Part shown: piece by piece, positions 9,019-16,715 of the stretch
Layout: each line of letters starts with the position of its first letter
Position numbering within the stretch: the stretch's first letter is position 1
Assembly (NCBI RefSeq): GCF_902506535.1
Contig: NZ_LR733825.1
Span: 375,206-439,205, forward strand
DNA: 64,000 bases
Direction of reading: 5' to 3'
Source: Pseudomonas sp. 8Z
GTDB taxonomy: Bacteria; Pseudomonadota; Gammaproteobacteria; Pseudomonadales; Pseudomonadaceae
Notes under the pieces: generated by a model
The model's input: only the letters and a program-made list of their open reading frames with translations
What the model was told of the DNA's origin: nothing
The model's database searches: none
Made by a program: the position numbers and the translations under genes

Positions 9019-10275
9019 ATGAGCGTAAGCAGTACACACCACTATTCAAGAACCTCACCTAAAGCGATCTGGCTAGTATTGCTGGCCGCTGCGGGCACAT
9101 TCGCACTGACAATGGGAGTGCGCAATACGATGGGGGTGTACCTTTCATCGTTGAATAACTCAACTGGTCTAGGCATCGCGAAGATAAGTCTCGCGTTTGC
9201 TTTCGGTCAACTATGGTGGGGACTGACGCAGCCATTTGCTGGTGCTATTGCTGATCGTATTGGCACAGGGCGTGTAATTTTCGTGGGCTTGCTGTTAATT
9301 GTTACCGGCACGCTTCTAACGCCGCTTATGACCACGACCCTGGGTTTGATATTTACGGTAGGTGTCTTGGCAGCCGGCGGCGCCGGAATGGCAGGCCCAT
9401 CTGTATTGATGGCAGCCAGTAGCAGATTAGTTTCATCAGAAAAACGCGGAATGGCGACCGGTATCGTCAACGCAGGCGGTTCGTTCGGCCAGTTCATGAT
9501 GGCTCCCATAGCGATCGGCCTCACTGCGACTATGGGCTGGGCTGCTTCAATGCAATGGTTGGGTGTATTCGCACTACTTGCATTGCCAGCCATCTGGGTG
9601 CTAAAGGGTAACTCCAAAGCTATCGCTGCCGCCCAGGCAATTGCTTCAGGTAAAAAGCCTCTCACAGCACGTGAGGCACTACTGCAAGCATTAACAACTC
9701 CAAGCTACTGCCTACTGGGCATAGGATTCTTGGTTTGCGGTTTTCATGTGGCTTTTCTGGCCACTCACCTACCCGGCATAGTGGAGCACTGTGGTATGGC
9801 ACCGGCAATTGCAGGTGGATCACTTGCCATGCTCGGTCTATTCAACATATTCGGAAGCCTTGCAATGGGCTGGGCTGTAAATCGATGGCGGATGAAGTCA
9901 TTGCTCTCTCTGGTCTACACGATACGTGCCGTAGCCGTAGCCCTATTTCTGATAGCCCCAAAGACCCCACTAGTGATGCTGATATTCGCAGCAGTCATGG
10001 GAGTCACCTTCTTAGCTACAGTACCTCCAACGGCGGGCCTAGTGGCAAAGATGTTTGGTCCAACAAACATGGCGATGTTGTTCGGCGTTCTGATGCTTGC
10101 ACACCAAGTCGGAGGTTTCATGGGGGCCTACATCGGAGGTCAAGTCTTCCAGGCTACAGGTAGCTACGACTGGGTTTGGTATGTAGACATCTTCCTCGCT
10201 GTGGCCGCCGCGCTGATCCATTTAAGAATTCGGGAAGCGCATCCTGCAAGACAATCATTGCCGGTAATATCGTGA
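9019..10275 (+). CDS. MFS transporter
   Basis: 418 residues with about 12 hydrophobic segments. The start at 9019 (second of two adjacent ATGs) gives the better spacing to GGAAG at 9009-9013; 9016 or an upstream TTG are alternatives. The loop between TM2 and TM3 reads GAIADRIGTGRVIF, the MFS motif A. The central loop is at about residues 205-230. The family resembles the monocarboxylate/oxalate-formate antiporter group, but I would not name a substrate. It is last in the four-gene lower-GC segment, and an IS110 fragment begins four bases after its stop, so the downstream border of the cargo is right here. Confidence 0.9.
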   Translation: MSVSSTHHYSRTSPKAIWLVLLAAAGTFALTMGVRNTMGVYLSSLNNSTGLGIAKISLAFAFGQLWWGLTQPFAGAIADRIGTGRVIFVGLLLIVTGTLLTPLMTTTLGLIFTVGVLAAGGAGMAGPSVLMAASSRLVSSEKRGMATGIVNAGGSFGQFMMAPIAIGLTATMGWAASMQWLGVFALLALPAIWVLKGNSKAIAAAQAIASGKKPLTAREALLQALTTPSYCLLGIGFLVCGFHVAFLATHLPGIVEHCGMAPAIAGGSLAMLGLFNIFGSLAMGWAVNRWRMKSLLSLVYTIRAVAVALFLIAPKTPLVMLIFAAVMGVTFLATVPPTAGLVAKMFGPTNMAMLFGVLMLAHQVGGFMGAYIGGQVFQATGSYDWVWYVDIFLAVAAALIHLRIREAHPARQSLPVIS

Positions 10276-10278
10276 ACA

Positions 10279-10725
10279 TTGTCGAAGCGGGTTAAACCAC
10301 TTTCTCGCTCCGAACAATGTCTGGGCAGCCGCCTGCTGACGATCCCCTGTGTAGGCACAATTACAGCCAGTCTGCTGTGCGCCGAAATGGGCGATGGCAA
10401 ACAGTATGGCCGTAGTCGTGATTTTGCCGCTTCAGTGGGGCTGGTGCCGCGCCAGTACAGTACGGGAGGCAGAGCCAATTTGCTGGGAATCAGCAAGCGC
10501 GGTGACAAGCATCTGCGCCGCTTGCTGGTGCAGTGTGCCAAGGTTTATTTGCAGCGCCTGGAGTATCAGCAGGGCGCCTTAGCCGATTGGGTACGCTCGC
10601 TTCTTCAACGGCGTCACGCGAACACCGTGGCCTGCGCCCTGGCCAACAAATTCGCCCGGATCGCCTGGGCAATTGCAGCTAATCATTCGCAGTTTGAAGC
10701 GAGACCAGGCACTGCCGCCGCCTGA
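10279..10725 (+). pseudogene. C-terminal fragment of an IS110/IS1111-family transposase
   Basis: About 148 codons. The residues match the C-terminal Transposase_20 domain: LLTIPCVGTITASLLCAEMGDG, FAASVGLVPRQYSTGG, LGISKRGDKHLRRLLVQCAK. A complete IS110 transposase is about 330-400 residues with an N-terminal DEDD RuvC-like domain, absent here. The reading frame entered at 10279 begins just after the MFS stop, so the 5' part was lost at the junction. It is therefore inactive. Confidence 0.85.
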
Positions 10726-10915
10726 TCCCGGCCTTACTGTGTGCAACACGAAAACCCCTTACAGGTTTTGCGATGCTGAACGACCGATGACATGAACGGC
10801 ACACCGGCCTGGTGAAGATCCTGGCAAAGAATCGGCTTTTGAAGCCGCTGCGTTTATAAGGATCACCAGGCGCGACTCTCATCGTGGCGCGGGGCATGCC
10901 CTATATAGACGCCGG
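10726..10915 (+). mobile_element. 3' non-coding end of the truncated IS1111-type element
   Basis: The sequence after the transposase stop, with TCACCAGGCGCGACTCTCAT around 10862-10881 and GGCGCGGGGCATGCC, looks like the right-end non-coding region of IS1111-group elements. In that group the guide (bridge or seek) RNA is encoded downstream of the transposase. The stretch could therefore preserve a guide-RNA gene without its enzyme. No boundary repeat could be fixed by eye. Confidence 0.45.
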
Positions 10916-10959
10916 ATAGATTTAGGCAAGCTAATCATCCATCGCTGATCAGCGTTGCA

Positions 10960-11160
10960 AAAACGGGGGTGACCATAGATTTCTTTTGCTTACTTTTCTT
11001 TGCGCTGGGCGGCAATCCGATTTCAAAGAAAAGTGAATCGCCCGAGGAGGCGAAACCCGGACATCTGAAACATCCAAAGCGGCGTCCAGAACACCAACGC
11101 AAGCCAAAGATAACCCAAACTTGCCAGTCCGGTATCAACCAAGCATTCCCTAAACCTTGA
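10960..11160. repeat. Intergenic repeat with inverted TTTTCTTTG / CAAAGAAAA arms
   Basis: The arms ACTTTTCTTTG (10992-11002) and CAAAGAAAAGT (11024-11034) enclose a short GC-rich loop. This kind of sequence recurs in Pseudomonas spacers and is often mis-annotated as a short lysine-rich protein. No gene is supported between 10916 and 11397. Confidence 0.5.
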
Positions 11161-11270
11161 ATAACCTTTCCGTTTCCGAGAGCGTGGAGTGGCATTTTGG
11201 CATCGTGCAGGCTGCCCGAGCGAAAGGGCGTATATCGGCGAAATGCAAGATCGACCTATCTGGCGATAAA

Positions 11271-11341
11271 ATTCAAGTAATTGATTTATAAAGACTTTAT
11301 TGGTTTTAAAAACCTGGCACAGGCATTGCGATAGTTACAGT
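11271..11341 (+). promoter_or_regulatory. Candidate sigma-54 promoter of the BON-CsbD pair, with IHF-like site
   Basis: TGGCACAGGCATTGC at 11315-11329 matches the sigma-54 consensus TGGCACGN4TTGC in all fixed positions but one (A for G at the seventh). The invariant GG and GC are correctly spaced, which predicts a start near 11341 and a leader of about 57 bases. About 30 bases upstream, ATTCAAGTAATTG (11271-11283) fits the IHF consensus with one mismatch, in an AT-rich stretch. The enhancer-binding activator is not identifiable. Confidence 0.6.
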
Positions 11342-11397
11342 GAACCTGCAACCTGGAGATGGCTTGCAGATTGTCTGGAATGTACAGGAGTCAAACC

Positions 11398-11748
11398 ATG
11401 AAACAGTCCATCAATCGTTTCGCCGTTGCTACCCTGACCGCCACCGCTCTGAGCCTGTCGCTGACTTCGGCTGCTTTTGCCGAGCCGACCATGCTCGCGG
11501 CTAACGACACCGTGGACAAGGCTGAGCAGGCGGTGTCTGACACCTGGATCACCAGCAAGGTCAAATCGAGTTTCATCGCGGACAAGAACCTGAGCGCGCT
11601 GGATATCAAGGTTGAAACTAACCAAGGCGTGGTGTCCCTGTCTGGCGTAGTTGCCACCGACGCTGAGCGTGATCTGGCTGTGGCCAAGGCCAAGGAAGTC
11701 GAGGGGGTTAAGGCGGTTGCCGGTGATGGCCTGAAATCCGTTGAATAA
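11398..11748 (+). CDS. Periplasmic BON-domain protein (OsmY-like)
   Basis: 116 residues. The start follows GGAG at 11386-11389. A Sec signal peptide (MKQSINRFAVATLTATALSL ... AAFA, cleavage near residue 28) precedes one BON domain at residues ~45-112: WITSKVKSSFIADKNLSALDIKVETNQGVVSLSGVV, then AKEVEGVKAV. BON proteins bind phospholipid surfaces and are linked to osmotic and envelope stress. A CsbD-family gene follows 45 bases downstream, a pairing seen in other pseudomonads. The promoter seen is sigma-54-like instead of an obvious AlgU site. Confidence 0.9.
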   Translation: MKQSINRFAVATLTATALSLSLTSAAFAEPTMLAANDTVDKAEQAVSDTWITSKVKSSFIADKNLSALDIKVETNQGVVSLSGVVATDAERDLAVAKAKEVEGVKAVAGDGLKSVE

Positions 11749-11793
11749 CCCGCGCTTCGGTCGGGCGCAAGCCCGGCCCACAGGAGGACTAGC

Positions 11794-11991
11794 ATGAACA
11801 GTGACATCATCGAGGGTAAGTGGAAGCAGCTCAGTGGTCGTATCAAGGAGCGCTGGGGGAACCTGACCGACAATGATCTGAATGTCGCCGAAGGACACAG
11901 CGATTACTTGGTTGGCAAGCTTCAGGAACGCTATGGCTGGAGCAAGGAAAAGGCCCAGCAGGAGTTACGTGACTTCAGCTCCAAGCTGTAA
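11794..11991 (+). CDS. CsbD-family stress protein
   Basis: 65 residues: MNSDIIEGKWKQLSGRIKER, then WGNLTDNDLNVAEGHSDYLVGKLQERYGWSKEKA. This is the CsbD fold, a small hydrophilic helical protein induced by general stress (YjbJ in E. coli); its biochemical role is not known. It is preceded by a strong AGGAGG SD sequence and followed by a strong terminator. A short GC-rich hairpin (near 11758-11778) lies between it and the BON gene, so its level may be set separately within the same transcript. Confidence 0.93.
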   Translation: MNSDIIEGKWKQLSGRIKERWGNLTDNDLNVAEGHSDYLVGKLQERYGWSKEKAQQELRDFSSKL

Positions 11992-12005
11992 CCCTCTTAT
12001 ACGAC

Positions 12006-12039
12006 AAAGCCCCGCCAGTGCGTTCTGGCGGGGCTTTTT
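12006..12039. terminator. Bidirectional terminator between csbD and the DUF2845 operon
   Basis: A 13-base stem AAAGCCCCGCCAG / CTGGCGGGGCTTT with a six-base loop and T-runs at both ends. It serves the convergent transcripts from both sides. Confidence 0.92.
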
Positions 12040-12043
12040 CGTA

Positions 12044-12346
12044 TCAGTTACCACGCTTGCTGCGGATATCGCTCAGGCGGCCGCCTTCGAAACGCAGGAA
12101 GTGGTACATGCCGTTGTTGGGGCCATAGATCCATTCCTCCACGGCCACCTCGTTACGAAATCCATAACGGTCGAGTACTTCCTTGTAGCCGAGAAAGTCG
12201 CGGCTGGCGGGCTCACCGCATTTGTTTTGCACTTCGCCGACAGGGGCATCCTTGCTGACCAGTGCACTGCCGCAACGATAGGTGGAGGAGGCTTCGGCCA
12301 GCAGCGGTAGGGTGAGAAGCAAGGGCAGGTATTTCAACAGGCGCAT
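12044..12346 (-). CDS. DUF2845 periplasmic protein (copy 1)
   Basis: 100 residues. Signal peptide MRLLKYLPLLLTLPLLAEAS, then YRCGSALVSKDAPVGEVQNKCGEPASRDFLGYKEV and EEWIYGPNNGMYHFLRFEGGRL. Two cysteines (RCGS and KCGEP) could form a disulfide in the periplasm. The spacing of the ...V..KCG.P... motif recalls the BamE/SmpA fold (inference only). It is last in a three-gene unit with a paralogue (12359-12667) and the DUF748 protein. Function unknown. Confidence 0.85.
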   Translation of the reverse strand: MRLLKYLPLLLTLPLLAEASSTYRCGSALVSKDAPVGEVQNKCGEPASRDFLGYKEVLDRYGFRNEVAVEEWIYGPNNGMYHFLRFEGGRLSDIRSKRGN

Positions 12347-12358
12347 GGCATTTTCTAC

Positions 12359-12667
12359 TCAATGTTCGCGGCGTCGCTCGATGCTAACCAGGCGGTTGCC
12401 CTCAAAGCGCAGGATGCTGAGCATGCCATTGCTCGGGCCGTAGACCCATTCTTCGACAACATATTCGCGGCGGTCATAGGAGCCTAGGGTGTAACCGATT
12501 GGGTCGCGGTACATGGGGGCGCCGCATTTGCGCTCCACCTCGAATGCGCGATCACCAACGCTGACCAGTTGGCTGCCGCAGCGCAGTGTTTCAGCTTGGG
12601 CCACGCCGCCTAAGAGGGCAGCGAGCAGGCCGAGGCAGGTGCTGATCGAGTGGCGAGGTGTGCTCAT
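12359..12667 (-). CDS. DUF2845 periplasmic protein (copy 2)
   Basis: 102 residues with a signal peptide (MSTPRHSISTCLGLLAALLG, cleavage after AQA) and the same core as its neighbour: LRCGSQLVSVGDRAFEVERKCGAP and EEWVYGPSNGMLSILRFEGN. Its ATG overlaps the TGA of the DUF748 gene (ATGA, 12664-12667), which implies translational coupling, and the other copy follows after 12 bases. The pair look like an ancient tandem duplication, since they are only moderately similar. Confidence 0.85.
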   Translation of the reverse strand: MSTPRHSISTCLGLLAALLGGVAQAETLRCGSQLVSVGDRAFEVERKCGAPMYRDPIGYTLGSYDRREYVVEEWVYGPSNGMLSILRFEGNRLVSIERRREH

Positions 12668-15531
12668 TGACTGTCCAGATGCAGGGCGGAAAGGACTCGG
12701 CCATCGGGTTCGGGATTGGTCAAATTGACATCAATCAGGTAGACACGTTCATCGCTCATACCGGCGCGCTCGACCAGATAGTCCTTGATCGCGGCAGCAC
12801 GTTGTTGGGCCAGTTGGCGCAGCAGCAGCTTGCTCTGTGCCCAGGAGCCGAGCACGGCCTGACGCATATTGTGCAGGCGTTGCTCTTCGCTGAGTTCGGT
12901 CCATTGAGCCGGGGGCTGCTGTTTGAGACGTGTGCGATAGATGCCTTCGAGCAAGGCTGCCTGCTCGCTCTCGCCTACGCTTAGCTCGTCCGGGCTTGCA
13001 GGCACCTTATCACCTCGGCGTTGCAGCACTTTGTACCAGGCTTCGCGAAATTCGCGTTGCAGGCGTTGTTCGGCGAGCAATGGGCCGTCGGTACCTTGGG
13101 CGCTCTGGCCTTCGACTTCCAGGCGTAGGGTCGGGCGTTCCTGCAGCGCCTTGGCCAGCGTGTCGAGGTTTTGGCGGGCATCATCCGATAGCGTGTCGGA
13201 GCCCGCGTCGAAGGGCACGCTGCTCAGATCCTCTTCGCTGCCTCCGGTGACCAGGCCCGCGACGAATTTGAAAGGCGCTTGTGCGGTGCGCAGCACGAGG
13301 TTGCGTAGGGTCTGCCAGACGATGGGCATGACGCTGAACTGCGGGTTGTTCAAGTCGCCCTTGACCGGCAACTCGATGGCGATGCGGCCCTGGGTATCCT
13401 TGAGCAGCGCTACTGCCAGGCGAATGGGCAGGTCTACGGCGTCGGGGCTGTCGACCTTCTCGCCCAATTGCAGGTTTTCTACCAGAACCTTGTTTTCGGC
13501 GTTGAGCAGGCCGCGCTCGATGCGGTAGTGCAGGTCGAGGTTCAGCCGTCCCTTGCGGATGCGATAGCCGGCGAATTTGCCGGAGTAGGGGGTGATGGTG
13601 GTCAGCTCGACATTGCGGAAACGGGTGGCGATATCCAGGCTGTTGAGCGGATCGAAGGGCGTCAGCTTACCTTTGATGCTCACTGGCGCATAACGATCGA
13701 CCTTGCCGGTGATGTCGACACTGGCCGCCTGCGGGCTCTGGTTGTCGAGTGTGCCGATCTGGCCGTTGAGTTGTTGGATGGCCGTGGCGAAGTTGGGCGT
13801 CAGGCTGAGGTCGGCGAAGTTGGCCGAGCCTTGATTGACCTGCACGCCACCGATACGCACTGCTAGCGGTTTGCCGCTGCTTTTCTCGGCGCTGGGCGGT
13901 TGCGGCACGATCAACTCGCTGACGTTGGTGGTGCGATCCTCGTTGATCATGAAGCGTGCGTAGGGCTGCTCCAGCTCTATCCGCTCGATGTTGAGGTGCT
14001 CGCCGTGCTGGTAGTCCAGGCCATTGACGCGCACCTGCTTCCAACGCACGAAGTCGCGTTCGCGAAGGGTATCGAGGGTGTGCAACTGGTCGACGCGGGC
14101 ATTGCCGCTGACGCGCAGCGCCAGGGGCTCGGTGCCATCGAGGCGCACGTCGAGGTCGCTGCCGAGCAAGCCGCTGCGCAGTTCCAGGCGGATGAAGGGG
14201 CTGAGGTAGGCCTGGGCCACGCGCAGGTCGATGTCTTCGCTGCTGACCTTGAGCTGTGCGCTGGTCGGCTTGAGCTGCACCTGGCCACTGGCCCGTAGTT
14301 TGCCCTGCTTGCCGATGCCGGTGTCCAGCTTTAGCGTGAAGGGCTTGTCGCCCTGGCTGTCGAAGTCGTTGATGTCCAGCGTCAGCGGCCCCAGCTCCAG
14401 CGCGACGTCTTGCTGCGGGACGCGGTCGACCAGATGGGCGCGCCCCCCCAGGTGCACGCCCTGTACTCGCACTTGCCAGGGCTTGCTCGTTTCCTGGTTT
14501 GCGGCGGGGGTGTCGTTCTTGGTGTCGGAGGGTTTGGCGAATAATTTCTGCCAGTCGAGTTGGCCATCGGCCTCGCGTGTGGCCCAGGCTTCGATGCCCT
14601 GGCTGAGTACGTCGCCGATCTGCACCTGTTGCTTGGCCAGGTCGAGTTGAGTCTGGACGATGGCCAGGCGTGGCACGCGCAGCAGCGGTTTGCCTTGTGC
14701 ATCGTCCAGTGCGATGGAATCCAGGGTGGCGCTGAAGTCGTTCAGTTGCAGTTCGGTTGCGCTAGAGAGATCGAGACGATATTTGCCGGTCAGGGTTACC
14801 AAGCCATCTTTGAGCTCAAGGGGCACGGCGTCGCGTACATAGGGCCAGAAAGGTTTCAGGCGAGCATCACTGATGAGCAGAGAGCCGTTGGAGGTGATCG
14901 TGGGGGACAGACCGAATTGCCCCATCAATTCGACGCGAGCGCCATCGGGGCCGTTGGCGGTGAGGCTCACCTTGGTATTGTCGCCAGCCAGGGTACTAAG
15001 GTCGTACAGGCGCAGGTCTAGTGTGTCGTAGGCGAACTCCACGGGCTCACTGGGGCGCAGATCCTGATAGTGCAGGGCGTTTCCCAGCAGTTTCAGGCTG
15101 TCTATGCGCAAGGGGAAGGGCTTACTGTCGTTTGGCTTGCTGTCGTCCGTGGGGGGCAGCTTGAACAGTTGCGCGAGGTTCAGGTTGCCCGCTTTGTCGA
15201 ACTGCACGGCGGCGCGCGCGCCTTGCAGCGAGAGATCGGCCAGATGCAGGGCGCCTGTCCACAGGCTGTCACTTTGCAGATTGGCGTACAGGTGCTGGAA
15301 GGCCAGTGGTTGTTGCTCCTGCTCGCCGATATTCAGGCCCCAGAGATTCAGCTCCAGGCTGAACGGGTTGAACTGCAGGCGTTGCAGCGACGCGGGCACG
15401 GTCGCGTAATTGGCCAGTTGCTGATTGGCGATACGCAGGGCGATACCCGGCAGAATCAGAAAGCCGATCAGGCTGTAGAGCGATACGGCAATTAGTAGGG
15501 CGCTCAGGGCGCGCTGCAATCCTTTGGGCAT
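12664..15531 (-). CDS. DUF748 AsmA-like envelope protein
   Basis: 955 residues. One N-terminal membrane helix (residues ~8-30: ALSALLIAVSLYSLIGFLIL) anchors a very long periplasmic part rich in alternating beta strands. This is the AsmA/TamB-like architecture used by bridge-type lipid transporters. Near the C-terminus, SVPFDAGSDTLSDDARQNLD (residues ~773-792) and LEVEGQSA resemble an OmpA-type peptidoglycan-binding segment. The Gly/Asp-rich repeats are typical of DUF748. It heads the operon with the two DUF2845 genes. A role in envelope lipid homeostasis is inferred from the fold class only. Confidence 0.85.
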   Translation of the reverse strand: MPKGLQRALSALLIAVSLYSLIGFLILPGIALRIANQQLANYATVPASLQRLQFNPFSLELNLWGLNIGEQEQQPLAFQHLYANLQSDSLWTGALHLADLSLQGARAAVQFDKAGNLNLAQLFKLPPTDDSKPNDSKPFPLRIDSLKLLGNALHYQDLRPSEPVEFAYDTLDLRLYDLSTLAGDNTKVSLTANGPDGARVELMGQFGLSPTITSNGSLLISDARLKPFWPYVRDAVPLELKDGLVTLTGKYRLDLSSATELQLNDFSATLDSIALDDAQGKPLLRVPRLAIVQTQLDLAKQQVQIGDVLSQGIEAWATREADGQLDWQKLFAKPSDTKNDTPAANQETSKPWQVRVQGVHLGGRAHLVDRVPQQDVALELGPLTLDINDFDSQGDKPFTLKLDTGIGKQGKLRASGQVQLKPTSAQLKVSSEDIDLRVAQAYLSPFIRLELRSGLLGSDLDVRLDGTEPLALRVSGNARVDQLHTLDTLRERDFVRWKQVRVNGLDYQHGEHLNIERIELEQPYARFMINEDRTTNVSELIVPQPPSAEKSSGKPLAVRIGGVQVNQGSANFADLSLTPNFATAIQQLNGQIGTLDNQSPQAASVDITGKVDRYAPVSIKGKLTPFDPLNSLDIATRFRNVELTTITPYSGKFAGYRIRKGRLNLDLHYRIERGLLNAENKVLVENLQLGEKVDSPDAVDLPIRLAVALLKDTQGRIAIELPVKGDLNNPQFSVMPIVWQTLRNLVLRTAQAPFKFVAGLVTGGSEEDLSSVPFDAGSDTLSDDARQNLDTLAKALQERPTLRLEVEGQSAQGTDGPLLAEQRLQREFREAWYKVLQRRGDKVPASPDELSVGESEQAALLEGIYRTRLKQQPPAQWTELSEEQRLHNMRQAVLGSWAQSKLLLRQLAQQRAAAIKDYLVERAGMSDERVYLIDVNLTNPEPDGRVLSALHLDSQ

Positions 15532-15615
15532 GGCGAGGCGTCATCTATCCAGGCGATGAGATGATTTGGAGTATGGCATGCGCGCTCGGTTCCTGAGAGA
15601 TGCCGTAATGTGTGC

Positions 15616-16641
15616 TCAGAAGCGCAGAATCAGCGTTTTCAGTGGCGGTTTGCTATCGAGCGAGGGGAAGTCGGCAGCCGGTGCGAGCATCTGGCAGTCG
15701 CGCACTGGGCGCCCGATTTTCTCGGCGCAGCGCAGCACCTGCGTGCGCCAGTCGTCGATGTCCACCTTCGCCAGGTTGTTGCTGCACACCAGGGTGCCAT
15801 CCTCGGCCGTGGCCAGTACGGCCGGCTTGAGTAGGCTCTGGTAGTCGCGCAGCAGGTCGACGGTGCCGAAGGCACTCTTGGCCCAGGCCGGTGGGTCGAG
15901 GAAGACCAGATCGAACTGGCGCGGCTGCAAGCGCGGGTAGCTGGGCAGTTTCTGCCCGCGGCGGCTGCTGATCGGCAGGTCGGCGAATTGGCGGATGGCC
16001 GGGAAGTAGTCGCTCTGGATGAACTGCATGGTCGGCAGCGTGGAATTGAGCGCGGCGTTTTCTCGGCCAACCGCCAGGTTGCCTTCGGCGAAGTCCAGGT
16101 TGACCACTTCGCGGGCATCACCCGCTGCGGCGCACAGGCCAACACCGCAGGTATAGGCGAACAGGTTGAGCACCGTCTTGCCGGCCGCGTTGGCCTTGAC
16201 CCAGCCACGCGCGTTGCGCAGGTCGAGAAACAGCAGCGGGTCCTGCCCGGCATGGCGGCCACGCACCCGGTAGTTCAGCCCCCACTCCTGGCCGATCAGA
16301 TCCTCCAGGGCAGCCGCCTCGGCCTGATGCAGCTCGGGGTTGCGGTCGATGCGCGAATGGCTATTCGAGCGGTCGTTGTAGACCAGCAGCAGGGGCAGGC
16401 CGAGTCTTTCCCGAATCTGCTTGGTCAGCGCCAGCAGGGCGTCGTGCTCCAGCGGCTCATGGAAACTCTGCACCAGCAGTTGCGGGCCGTAGCGGTCGAC
16501 GGTCAGGCCAGGCGAGCCTTCCTGCGTGCCATGGAACAGGCGGTAGCAGTCGGTGCCTTGCGTGTGCAGTTCACTGAGCAGGTTTTCACGGGCGTCGAGG
16601 GCGGCGCGCAGCGCCTGATCAAGAGCGGGCATGCGCGGCAT
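15616..16641 (-). CDS. Class I SAM-dependent methyltransferase (RlmI-like)
   Basis: 341 residues. The C-terminal half is a Rossmann methyltransferase: VLNLFAYTCGVGLCAA (SAM-binding motif I, residues ~160-175), NLDFAEGNLAVGRENA, and FDLVFLDPPAWAKS (catalytic DPP motif). It belongs to the Methyltrans_SAM group related to RlmI, which methylates cytosine in 23S rRNA. An N-terminal PUA domain of RlmI is not obvious, so the RNA substrate is unclear. ATG 16641 and 16632 are both possible starts. Confidence 0.82.
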   Translation of the reverse strand: MPRMPALDQALRAALDARENLLSELHTQGTDCYRLFHGTQEGSPGLTVDRYGPQLLVQSFHEPLEHDALLALTKQIRERLGLPLLLVYNDRSNSHSRIDRNPELHQAEAAALEDLIGQEWGLNYRVRGRHAGQDPLLFLDLRNARGWVKANAAGKTVLNLFAYTCGVGLCAAAGDAREVVNLDFAEGNLAVGRENAALNSTLPTMQFIQSDYFPAIRQFADLPISSRRGQKLPSYPRLQPRQFDLVFLDPPAWAKSAFGTVDLLRDYQSLLKPAVLATAEDGTLVCSNNLAKVDIDDWRTQVLRCAEKIGRPVRDCQMLAPAADFPSLDSKPPLKTLILRF

Positions 16642-16698
16642 CTCGGGGTAGGAAAGGGCGGCAGTCTAGCAAGAAAAGCCGCCAATCGAGAGCGTGGC

Positions 16699-16715
16699 GG
16701 CGGGTTGCACCCGCC
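16699..16715. repeat. Short hairpin repeat of the GGCGGGTGCAACCCGCC family
   Basis: A perfect 17-base stem-loop, GGCGGGTTGCACCCGCC, directly after the MpaB-like gene stop. Related copies occur at 43950, 44012 and 51201. Confidence 0.65.

Noticed and set aside
10935..11195. Short lysine-rich frames at 10.9-11.2 kb
   Set aside because: They arise from the inverted TTTTCTTTG repeat, not from a gene.
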